Shown here piece by piece: positions 1 through 11,700 of a stretch of 64,000 bases of DNA. Location of the stretch: contig VZTG01000482.1 of assembly GCA_013397845.1 (NCBI GenBank), forward strand, positions 2,680,537 to 2,744,536. The letters run 5' to 3'. Below the pieces are notes generated by a model, which was not told the origin of the DNA, did no database searches, and was given only the letters and a program-made list of their open reading frames with translations. A program made the translations under genes and the position numbers. Source of the stretch: Melanocharis versteri (taxonomy: Eukaryota > Chordata > Aves > Passeriformes > Melanocharitidae). How positions within the stretch are numbered: position 1 is the stretch's first letter; every line of letters begins with the position of its first letter.

Positions 1-3000
1 CTAGTTTTTAAAAGGTCATATTTTGGACTGCTTCTTAGCCTTCATGTTTAAAAAGTTGAAATAACTTTGCATTCAAAACAGTTGGTCAGTGCTTGTGGAA
101 GAAAAAAAACCCTGTTAAGGTGCATACCTCTCAAGTGGGCCAAAAATGCAAGCAAACAGAAACCAGCTGGTAAGGAAGCCATTTCAGACTCAAACTGCTG
201 AGGTCTTATTGACTGGATGGAAAATGTTCTTCAAGTTCAAACACAGCAGCAGTTTCTTAAAGGACAATAGGAGCTGTATTTATTAAAGGTTTTGAACATA
301 TTTACGAGTACTGTCTCAATTTAGACTGACTTAGCCTAAATGTACGTTTGGTTTTGACAATTACTAATGTTGCTGTGTTATAGTATGGTTTAATTTTTTT
401 CCATAGCAGCTCACCCTAGAAAAGTTGGTGAAAATAAGTGTTTCTGACATGTGTGAACTCCTCACGTTTACCATGACACTTTGTAGTTGTTTATTCCTGG
501 CTATCTCTTGCTGCTCTGAGCAACAGATGCCCTTCTGAGCTTGGAGTGAGGAGGAACGTGTCTCTTTCATTGGACTTTCCGTGAGAGGTGAGCACATGGC
601 AGACTCTGACAACTCTTGTACTACGAAGTGCAGCAACTCTTCTGCCCATTGTGTTTTTCCCCCCTGAAAGTTTGCAGGAAAGGCAGTTGTGCTGAGCACG
701 CTGTGTGTGGTTTGGCCAGGTATGTGTGTACAGATGGATTTGAAGGTGGTATTGGGAGATGCAGTGGCGTAAGTTACAATGAAAGATGAGTGATACCAGA
801 ATATCTTTGAGATTTCTAGCCAAAGAACTAGAAGAAAAGGGGGTAAGACGGTTATGTTATTCCTTCAAAAACCACCTTGTCATACCATTAAAAGTATTGC
901 CTGAGATAAAGGCAAGGGATTAGTTCAGTGGATATTTTCTGCACGAGAGGGAAGGTGACCCTGGCAGCCTTGCACCCCTGTGAAAGGCTTCCTCATCCAT
1001 TTAAGTACAAGGACTTTTTAGAAAGTTGTACACTGGCTGCCAAGTGTACCAGTGTGACGCAGCTTCTCAGAGTGCCTCCTGGTAGCACATCTTCCCAGTA
1101 GAAATAGGTATATGAGGAATTACTTGTATGGCTGAAACAGGCGGGCAAAGTCAGAAGCAGTAATGTGGGTAGGGTTCAGCCTTTCCCAGGCTGGAGCCAA
1201 GGCCCTGGGGAGTGTTGTGCCAGCAGCACATTCTGAAAACATGAAAATCTTGTTAGGCTCAAGGAATGAAAATAATGGTTTATTGGAGATGCTGCACAGT
1301 GTGTTACCAGACTGACAGGCTGCATCCTAGTGACTTGAGAGCAGAAAAGGTGTCTGAGGAATCTTCTGTCTCATGTTTAGAAGAATAGGTAACTGAAATG
1401 GAGACAGTGTCATTGAGAACTTAGTTAAGACTATGTAAGAAACAAATTAGTTTTGTTTAATATATATTGCCTTAGAATTTTGATATTCAGGGTGCTGGAA
1501 AGGAAACAAGACAAGCAAACGATTCTTAAGGAAAAGAGTGCTGTTGTGGCAGTAAATTAATTCCCATCACTTTAGGGTTTTCTGTGAATTTTTTTCTGCA
1601 AAAGAAGGTGCCACTTAAAACATCTGCGAAGAGTTAATGTCTGTCCGACACGCATGCGGACTTGTTGGGAATTCATTTTGATTCGAAGATAGTAAAGAAC
1701 CAGGATTACTTAAGACTTTGTAATCATAGCTATGGATGTGGTTCTGTGATTTTAGCTATTTTAGTGATTGTCAACCATTAAATTGGTCTTGGGAGTCTAA
1801 TCTTCTGAGGCTCTTAGGCTTCCTGTCTTCTGTTCATGCCTGCTATCAGGCAGTGCTTTTCAAGATCTCATAGGCGTCAATTGGTACTGACCAATTCAAA
1901 TTTTGCCCATTTCACAGAATTGTGTATTTTATATCTGTTGGCTTTTCTTCCTGAGTTTCCCAGTTCTTCAATCATAGTAAATAGATCAAAGGAGTTTGGT
2001 CTGTAACCTTTTCTCCTTTCCAATCAGAACATTTCATTTCCAATGCATAATGAAATTTGTTTTCCAATTTGGAAAAAAGCCTGACTTCTCTGCAGCTACT
2101 GGTTTTCTGACCAAACCAGAGATGACTGTGAGTGTCTCAGTTGGACTCTCTTCCTGGAAATGAGGGATGTGATACAGGCACCTGCTAAAGATTTCTTTTC
2201 CTTTAGCCTGGTCAGCTGCAAGTTGCAGAGTGAGGTGATGTAGCTTTGTGCTTGAGAACATTGGTGATGGTGTAATGGAGCCATAGTAAATGTTTCCAAG
2301 TGCTCAGGGACATCAGGCAGAGCAGTAGCTCATAATGAGCTTAACAAACTGTTCCCTCCATCCTTTGTCAGTGATCTGTTCATGAGCTGTCGCCTGTTAA
2401 TTGTATGAGCCCTCAGCAGCTGGAGGGCTCTGAAGGCCCTGCGTACAATTCTTGGTGTTTTGTTTTCATGCCACCACGTCTTGGTGTCCATTGGAAGAGA
2501 AATCAAAGAGAATGTAAAATTGGAATCATGCCACCTCATGCTCTCAAATTTCATTGCTTCTGACTATCTTTAATATTTGCAGTGAGTTATGTGCATTGTG
2601 GCTGATACTAAAAGAAACCTAGTTTAAGTTTGTAGATTTCTTTCCTCTGAATAGTAATCATGTTTCTCTCAGTATTAAAGTGAAGGCTTGTACAGCTACT
2701 TTCACAGCAATGAAGGAAGGCTGGAGAAGGCCATATGCCTTTTGTTTATAGCTTGGAGGATACTTTGCTTAGCTTTAATTACATAGGGAAAACTAACACA
2801 AAGTTCAAGTTAGTAGGGCTAACATGTAACGCTGGCAACTCATCATGAGTAGATAGGAAAAAGTAAGCATTTATTTTGTGTATGTGATAATAGTTTGACA
2901 TTGTGGCATGGATTTTTAGCATACCAGGCCTAATATTGATTGTCCTTTTGTGTTCCTCAGTTTTCTCCTAACATTTGTGCTGTTCAACTGGTTTTGATCA

Positions 3001-6000
3001 AACTCGAGTGGTAAAGAGATACCTCAGAGACGCAGTGCTGTTTCGAGTGTCATCTGTGCCCTCGCCTCGCTGCTGCCTGCATGGTGGAAAGGCAGATGAG
3101 GTTTAACTGGGTCCCTAATCCCTGGGGAGGCAGCAGCGAGGGCCGAGCCGGCACATGGGGCTGGCACATGTCGCGGTGCGTGATCCGCAGCGAGCGCTGC
3201 CCCCTGCCCAGCCACAGGCTGCTGCTGAGGAGGCTGCAGGGGATGATGCTTGAGTTGTGGGGCAGCTTTGCCCTGTGAGCCCCGAATCTGTTCAGGATAG
3301 AAATTTACAGTCAGAGACCTTGTTCTCACAGCCCGAGATCATGCTCTGTGCTCCAAGTAACTTAAAAATAGCAAATAAGGTTCTGCAGCTCTACCACTGA
3401 ATTGTTAACTAAAGCATATAATGTTTGACTGTAGGCAATTTGTGTTAGACTGTTAATGATGATTTGGTTTTTATGGAGCTGAAAACGATGTTTTCAGACT
3501 TGGAGCCCAGTGACTTAGTCTTGTAAGTTAAATGGAAATGAAAGAAAAGTGAAACGGGGACTAGGGTGGAGTATAGATGGACTATGGTTCCTTGGTTTTC
3601 TTGCCCAGAAGACTGTTTGATTTCCTGAAGGATTACTTTGTTTAGGATTCCATTTTGGTATATGCTATACCTGAAGGATCAGGATATGAATTGTTAACTC
3701 TTACAGGTTCAGTATTTGGTGGAGAGAGTGTTTTATCTTTTCTCTGAACTTCAGTGTTTCCTCTTCAAGTAAGAAGTCTCTGTCAAACTTTTACTGTTAC
3801 AAGTACTTAAAGAAAAAATGAAATTGAAATATGAGACATTTTAATGTCAGAATTGTCAGATGTTGAGCTGGAAGATGTAGGTTTCTTATCCTAAAAAAAT
3901 TAATTTCTCTTTTTTTAAGAAATGTGGGGTTTTTTTATGTCTAGAATCTCATTCTTCATTTTGTCAATGACCTTAAAAATTAAATGGGAGGAGGTAGTAC
4001 CACTGGCTACCTGTGGTAGTCAGGAGGCATTTACTGTTTTTGTTGGATGTATAGAATAACATTTGTTCCATCTAGCAAGTGAGTGCTTATAGAAAGTGTT
4101 TTTTTAAAAATAAGATAGGAACAGAATGTTATCTTTATATCCATCTAGTCTAATCCATGTAAGTTTAGATGCATATTTGTTACATGTTGTAAGTTTTGTT
4201 GCTGAAAAAGCAGTGGGCTTTTGACAACTCTTATATTCCTGCCGTTTGAATGTTTGCGTGTATCTATATATATTATACAGGAGTGTAAACTCTATTGCCT
4301 GATGTAGATTTACTGTCTTGCATTGTCTGAACTTGAAAATTTGTCTCTAGTGGTAACTTTACCAAGGTTACTTAGAACAATAATCATCATCACTTAAATA
4401 TAGTTTTACAGATTTGGTAATATGCATCTGTGTGTGTATGAAAGCATCTCATGTTTTATGGGAAAGAGTGGAAGTTTTACTTTGGTTTTCTATTTTTTTA
4501 GTTCATCAGCAATGCTGAAGACGTCTGTCTTGTTAAGTGACATAAACTAGTGGAGGCAATAAAGCAAGCTTTAGAGGTGTAAACAGAAAATAAATCATGA
4601 TTACAACAGAGCACTGTTATGGTTCCTAGGTATACACTGTTTGTACTTGGGGAGGGGAGTTACATGCTACTGCTGATTTTAAATTACTTGGGAGAGTTAT
4701 TCTGGTATTTTAGCCCCAAAAGAACCTATTTGCAGTTAAAAATGGGAGAAGTACCATGCCTCTCTTGGACTACAGAATATCTAGTAAGTTACAATTAGCT
4801 TGTTTTCTCATATTTTTTTCCTACAGTCATGCTAGCTTCTGCTGTAGTAGTTGCTACCAATAAATACTTTAATTTTTAAAACCAGGGTTATTGGAATTGC
4901 AGTTGCTGTACACCTTTGGGCAACTAGGAAGTGATTAGCAGTACTTTCTGTTATTGAAGGTTCAGGCTGACAGCTATTGACCTGCTGATGAGATGAGAGC
5001 AGTGGCTTGACAAAGGATCCTTTGAGGAAGTATTCCTCTAAATGTCCCTGCTTAATTTTCCAGTAATGCATTGTGATGATCCAGTTTTAAAGCCAAATTT
5101 TCTACCTGGTGTGCACTAAACAGTTTAGTGATGACATTTTCCATCAGCCTTGCTTATTATTGGAGATGGAAAAACCTCCCTGGTGCAGTTGCTAAGACTT
5201 TTGAAGTACTGTGTGTTTTTAAAATTTTGGTGCCCCGAAGGGGGAGGTTAACTGCCACTTTTTTGCTGTTTAGGAGTACCTTGGTGTGCTGTGTTAAATT
5301 AGGAACCGAAAGGTGAAAACGAGATGCAGCACTTTGTTGATACTTAGGGAATCTTCTCAGAAAACTCAAGGTTCTAAGGTGCTGATGCATGAGTTATATG
5401 AAGGCAGCACAAGTCCTGCTGTGAACATGAAGAGCTGTTAGTGCTCTTTGCCTTGCAACATCATTTTTTGGGAGTGAACTAAACCAAGCATCAGTAAAGC
5501 CATTTGACTGGGGTAGAATGGATTTGTTATTTATTAGTCAGCTGAGCTGACTGGAGAAAGTGATTTTGATCACATTTACACGTGAGGAGAAACAAGAAGT
5601 TCCCTTAGACATGGAACAGTCATGGTGAGGCTGCAAAACAGTGTATTTTAGCAAAGAAGTCTGAATTTTTTTAAAATTTAATTTGCTGTTTTTTATGCCT
5701 AAGTGTTGTGGTAGTCTTCAGCTTCACAATAATATTAAACATATGGGAGAAAGGAACATACTGTACACTGTCAAACTCCCTCCTTGATTACAGCAAGATT
5801 CATTTTGGTTGTGCCTCTTGGAGTATCACAAGCACAAGATTGAAATGGGAATAACAATATTGCTTGTATAACATTGATACTGAAAAAAAATAACCAAGAT
5901 TCCATCATGGAGTTGGTGGGGTTAGGGTTCCTTGCTCTTTGAGGAATTTAGTTTTGAGTTTAGCATTTCATATATTCTGGGAAAAGCTTTGTTTATTTCT

Positions 6001-7717
6001 ACATACAACTTCCGTGACAGACGTCCGCTGGACTCCCAGAAAACTTATATGCAATTTGTCAGATATTACTTGTCCTGGTTCCCAGAGGAATTTTAGCAAG
6101 GATTAAAGGATTTCCTGCAAAACTGGACTTGGTTGGTAGCCATTTCTTTTATTAGAATTTTCAGTACCTTAAAGTTCTTCTGTAAAACATGTGCAAGGAT
6201 GGCATTTAGATGATGCCTTTTTAATTTGAAAACAAGTGAGCCAAAGTCCCTGGAACAGTGCTGATGCTTGTTTCCCTCCTCAGGAGGTTGAAATCTTCTA
6301 GTCTGTGCTGTGAAACTTCTGTGCCACTTGGGTAGATGGAAGCTGATGAAATTTAATGTGGCCAGGACTCGTGCTAAATTGATGCTTAAGCCTTTGTTTT
6401 ACTGATGAGTTTAGGAAGTCTTTGCTGTGTAAAAAATTTGAACTTTTGGGGTTGCATTCTGCCAGTGGAGCCCCTTTTATCACTGTCGTGTTCTGCACAT
6501 GTCTTCTAGGCACGTTCTCTTCTAGCATTTTTGTTGTTACTTGGCCCTGTCCCAGTTGCTTCTCTGTCTCCAGTTTATCCCATCGTGTGCTACTCTTCTG
6601 TGCACCAGGGTCTTTTGCATTGTCAGACTTCTTATCTTGCTTCTCCTGGCCCAGGCAGCCATTTCAGCGCTGGCAGTAACGGCAGGCACCTGGGTTCCTG
6701 TGCTTGGTGATACTGTTCCAGCAATTTCCAAGAAATTCTTGTTTCCTGGAAATAGCCCTCTGGTACTGCTGGGTGCCTGTGTGTGTGTGAGATGTCAACA
6801 ACAGAGGATGGCAGATGCAGTCGTCATGAAACTCTGGCACCAAATCCACCAAGCTTTTGTTGGTATTCAGTGAAAACAAAGGGAATGCTTTCCGTACCGG
6901 TTTAGAGGACAGCAGGTGAAAGACTTAGTACTTGCATTACTTCCTGGCATTACTGTTGTGTGGGTGCTGGTTGGCTGGAAACAAAGCTCACAAAAACTGA
7001 CTTCTTATAGTGGCACTTGTTCTCTTGGACGGTGTAAGATGTGAATGTCACTGTGGGTTGGAGAAGTGCAAGAATAACTTTTGGAAGCAGCTCTTCTTCA
7101 GAGATGAAGAAATCCATTGCAAAAACCTGAATTTCAGAAGTGATATAATTAAATATTGTGATGAGAATTGCATTTTCTGTATTTCTTTTATAAGTTCAAA
7201 TATTTTCATTTGAAGCAGCAAAATGAAGAAGTAACAATTGCTGAAGTTGTGTGCCGTTTTGTTCAGGGTCCAAGAAAGAAATTATTTTCTTACATAATAA
7301 GAACATTTGTAGTTGTTTTTTATCTCTGATTATTCACTGTAAGTCACTTGTGTGTGAAACTTCGGTAATTGTCTTTTCTGAAAATTTCACCACAGAGGTT
7401 CTCCTTTTTTGTGTAATTTGCCTTGATAAATAAGTGGTTGTATTTAGGGTTTACCACTGTCTTTTTCATGATGCACGTATTTTCAGAGTGACACTTCAAC
7501 TTACTTTTTTGGTAGAAATTACAAGAAGACTTTATTATAGCAAAACCTTTAAACTGGAGGGCTTAAAAGGTATAAACCAGGTGGATAAAGACCTCTAATG
7601 TTTTTTGTCAATGATGACTGAATATTTTTTGTTATATTGTGACTTTCCAAAGTTGCCCACATGGGTGACTATTTTTTTAATATTTCATTTTAGTAATAAA
7701 TATATCTTTTCTTGTAG
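1..7717 (+). other. WAPL intron (5' part cut off by the window edge)
   Basis: No coding exon or RNA gene is visible. The upstream WAPL exon with the start codon and first FGF motif is not present here in any frame. The stretch is A+T-rich, except for a CpG-dense patch at about 3028-3345. Short open frames are not conserved-looking and contain no family motifs. Confidence 0.8.
3028..3345. other. Intronic CpG-rich patch
   Basis: About 15 CpG dinucleotides occur in some 320 bases, against a CpG-poor intron on both sides. It contains short GC-rich blocks such as gagcgctgcc. It could be an orphan CpG island or enhancer, or a GC-rich insertion. It holds no credible coding frame. Confidence 0.45.
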
Positions 7718-8764
7718 ATAAACTCCAGAACTTGAAAGAAGATAATGGGAACAGTCATTTCATCTATGACAATGCTGGAGACAGTAATAAAACCAATGCT
7801 GAGACTACAGACACTTCTGGATGCAATGCTGAAGTCAAGGACTTGCCTGATTCTTGGGACTCGCATGTGGGAAAAACAGCAGACTCTCCATCAGAAACAT
7901 CTCAGACCAAGGGGCCACTAAGAACTCACTTGTATGAATGGGAGGATGAAACTGAAGACACCAGAACTGGAGAGTATATATTAGCTTTTGACAATGAACA
8001 TCTCTCAGATGTGAAGAGCAAGGATGAGGAGTGTGATAAAGAAGATAGTGAAAATCCAAAGGAAGCCATTAGTGAAGAACTTGTGCAAACTATCCCTAGG
8101 CCAAGCAACTGTAGGACATATTGTCGATCCAACAAAGCAAAACTGCAGGGGGCAACAAATTTTGACAAGCTAATGGATGGCACTAGTCAGTCTTTATCCA
8201 AAGCAAACAATGAGTCAAATAATGATGGTCTGAACCCAGGAAAAAAAGTTTCTTTAAGTAGTGGGACCAGTTTTAGAGGGACGGTTGGACGGACTAGAGA
8301 CTACACTGTTCTCCACCCGTCTTGCTTGTCAGTTTGCAATGTCACCATCCAGGATACCATGGAGCGCATGGATGAATTCACCACAGCAGCCCCGACTGAC
8401 CTGGGTGAAGCCGGGCGCTTAAGGAAAAAAGCAGACATTGCTACCACAAAAACTACAACCAGGTTCCGACCAAGCAATACCAAATCCAAGAAGGATGTCA
8501 AATTAGAATTTTTTGGGTTTGATGATCAAGACGAGGGAGGGGGAGATGAAGGCGCCTCTAGAAGTTCTGGGAGTTCCAATTACAAAATCAAGTACTTTGG
8601 GTTTGATGACTTAAGTGAAAGCGAGGACGAAGATGAAGAGTGGCAGGTAGCGGAAAGGAAGGCCAACAAAAAGCGAAGCAGAACTGTACCATCTGCTTCA
8701 CTACAGTCAACCTCTGATGGCAATGAAAACTGTTCCCAGGATAGCCAGCTCAGTACTAATGCAG
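7718..8764 (+). CDS. WAPL: WAPL large N-terminal exon (linker with FGF motifs 2 and 3)
   Basis: The acceptor is a pyrimidine-rich tract ending cttgtag at 7717. The exon opens with two bases of a split codon, then reads [10 protein letters not shown], and ends at 8764 before gtcagt with one base of the next codon. It codes residues 1-348. It includes the conserved [20 protein letters not shown] block, FGF motifs at 8512-8520 and 8596-8604 (the second followed by an acidic run), and a basic patch KANKKRSR near 8659-8682 that could serve in nuclear import. FGF motifs in WAPL are known to contact PDS5 and the cohesin core. The first 130 residues look diverged from mammals, whereas the part around the FGF motifs is well kept. 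Compared with my memory of human, the segment MERMDEF lacks one serine. The open frame continues only two codons into the intron before a stop, supporting the donor. Confidence 0.95.
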
Positions 8765-11700
8765 GTCAGTAGAACTCTTTTGGAATACGTAGGTGACATT
8801 TAATTTTAATTTTCAGTGTTTTGTTCTTTTTGCAGTGTGCCTAGGAATTTGTCGAACAATACCACTGGTTTGGAAACCTAACAGTTAAACTCACTTGAAA
8901 TCTAACAGCTAAACTCACTCCTCCTGTGGTCCTGTCTGGTGTTTCATATCTTTCTTGAAGTGTGCTTTATACCCTTGATGTCTTGCCAGAGGTAGAGGGT
9001 TTTTTTCTTTTCCAGCAGAAGATTCATACCTTTTTGGTGTGTTGAGCCTACAGTATCTATGCCTGGAAGGCAGGCAGCCTCCCACAGAGCCTCCAATCAC
9101 AGAGCTGGGTGCGCATATTTAAGTAGCTCTTAAGAAACGGGGAATATCTTCTTCTGCTTTTGAATGTGTTTGTAGGCAGTTTGGACCTTTCTCAAGCTCC
9201 ATCTTATCTGAGGGTGCATGACTCGTGGGAGAGGCTGTGGGACCCATGGAGTGCCAGTCAGATAAGGGGCTTTGGCAGAGCCTCTGCATATTTGTGTGTT
9301 TCTGCTCTTGTTTTCAGTTTTTAGATGTCTCCGTCTTCTGTACGGGTTGGGGAGTGGTGTGTGTGTGTACTCACACACATATATAGGAATAAAATTGTAC
9401 CCATGGCAGTTGCTGAGCAAGTTCTGGTGGTTAAGATCCTTTGCAAAATTAGACTTGCTGGGGGTTGGTTGGGTACTGTGTGTTGGTGAAGAACAAAAAG
9501 AATAACTTTGGTGGAAGGTTGCTTTTAGCTCTTGTTTTGAAAAAGTCTAATGCCAGAGAATCACTTGTATTGGAATAAATATTTCAAAATTCCCACTGCC
9601 ACTGTTCTACAGAACATTTTGGTCCTCCATTTTGGAGCATGAAGCATGAGAAGTTTAATCAACTCACTGAATTTGTTACATTTTAAGACTTGGGCGAGAT
9701 GTGTTTGATTGTGATAGGGAGAGAGGGTTTCAATCTAGCCTTGCAAATGTTGGAGAAGCTGGGGTTTTTTCCTACAAATAGCTTCTGCTAATACAATCCA
9801 GAAATAAAATTTCAGAGGAAAAAATGTTCATTTCTCTGTTCTAATTATAGCTGTTTCTAAAACCAGAATCTTCTCTAAGCCTTTTAATGAAAAGTAAATG
9901 TCACTGCTAGGCGTTTTTTGTGGATTTGAAAGGAACAAATGGATACTGATGTTGTACAAGAAGATTGTGTTTTCAAACAAAAAAAAACATGATTTGTTTT
10001 CATAAAATTTACTTATGATGAGACACTTGGGTTCCAGCCTCTTTGGAAAATGGGTTTATCTTACAGGGCTGCTTAAGAAGTACTCTTAGTCCCTGACTCT
10101 AATGAATCTTTGTTCAGCCATTTATTCCAAGGGAAAAATTTGCTTGTACAGTTAATGCAGCTGAGATGCTGACCCATCAAATAATCCTTTCAGCTGCTGT
10201 CCTCAGAAGTCTCAAAATATCTGCACTTTGCATTTGGTACTGCATTCACCAAGCAGGCCTTTGTACTCCCAGGTATCAAAGATGGTTTCTCTGAAATATT
10301 TTCCTAAGAGATTTCCATGGCACAGGGAGATGTAAATTTATGTTTTGTTAGTTCTTAATGCACTTATCCACTTCAGGTAAGAGCTGCCTCTCAGTGCCTC
10401 TGCTGAGAGACACTTTCCCTTTTTTTGCATCTCCTTTGCTCATTTGATTCTTGTTTTTTGCTACTGTAGGCAGGTGAGATTTGACTTGCAGGTTTTTCTT
10501 CTGAAATTTGAAAGGGTGATGTCCTGTAGTACAGATTATGAAAATAGGGAGTCTGATGCTGCCCTGAAATTTGTGGGACTCCTTGCTGAAGTTCACACTA
10601 CCTTCCCTCAGACCTTTGCAAATTTTGAGCATTATGATCTCTCAGAACAGCCATGATAAATACGGTGATGTTGAGCCTGAGAATTTCTCAAGAACTTCTG
10701 GATCTAAGCCTGAAGTTGCAGTAAAATGTGACATTGCTCTGAGGTATTGTCTTTACATACTGGAAAAATGTGACTTCTGCATCCATGGAAAATGCCAGCT
10801 TTGACTCCAAGCCTGAGAAAAGCTTTCAGAGCACCTTGGGCAATAAAACTCTGTCCTGAAATGATGAACAGTACTGAGAGGTGCTAATGCTGCCTGAGTT
10901 CTGTATGTGCTGTTCTTTTTTTGTACTAATGAATAAATCCCCACATAAAAATCCAGTGTTCCTCTTCCAGGTTGACAGGTGAAATGCCAGGCTGCCTCTC
11001 TGAATTTCAGCCCTGGAAGTTCTCAAGACTGATTTTGGTGTTCTGTGCACAAAGAACATTGCATGGATTAATCAGTTTTTCAAGAAACTTGATGATTTTG
11101 ATGCTTTCTGTCACAGCCTTACTTTGCCACAATATCGATTTGGTTACTTGCTATAATCTAGGTGTATTTTTATGAAATATATTTTAGAGTCTTAATTTAA
11201 AACATCTGTCAGAGGTTTTGCAATGGAACATTATAAGACTATTCCTTCCAGTCTGGTAGTTCACAGAGGGAAAGTAAGTTTAACAATACATATTTAAACG
11301 TTTCTACAAATGAAATTTAAAAAAGCACAAAGACTACAGGAACAGTATTGTTAGTGCAGGAAGAGTTGCAAAACAGATAAATTCAATTTTGGTTAGACTG
11401 TCTTTCATTGAAAAACATTTTCTGTTTCTCACTTCTATAATAGTCTTTTCTGCTGAATTGGTTAAAAAGCACCAAAAAATAATCAAACGAAAGCCAAGCA
11501 AATAAAGCGCCCAACTCTGAAAAAAAGCTCCACCTTTTAAATTCCTAGATGCTGTTACCACACTTTCTATGAAAATACTTCATAACTTTATTAGCTTTAG
11601 ATTTTTGCTGAAGCGTTGAGTTCTAGTAAAAGTTTACTTTTTATTTTGCCGTTGCAATCTAAAATTCTCTCAAATTACTCTGTAGCAGCCCAGTAAAGCA

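Noticed and set aside
6422..6879. Several overlapping open frames of 71-110 codons on both strands in the first intron.
   Set aside because: No recognisable domain, no splice-site support, and multiple frames open at once in T/C-rich sequence; typical chance frames.
9355..9380. GT-repeat/AC-repeat hairpin.
   Set aside because: A stem of seven or eight pairs made of simple dinucleotide repeats; expected of microsatellite sequence and not suggestive of an RNA gene.
10375..10382. AG-GTAAG (ratchet-point-like) element in an intron.
   Set aside because: Zero-length recursive sites are known from very long introns. This intron is 3 kb and the 7-mer is expected several times by chance in 64 kb.
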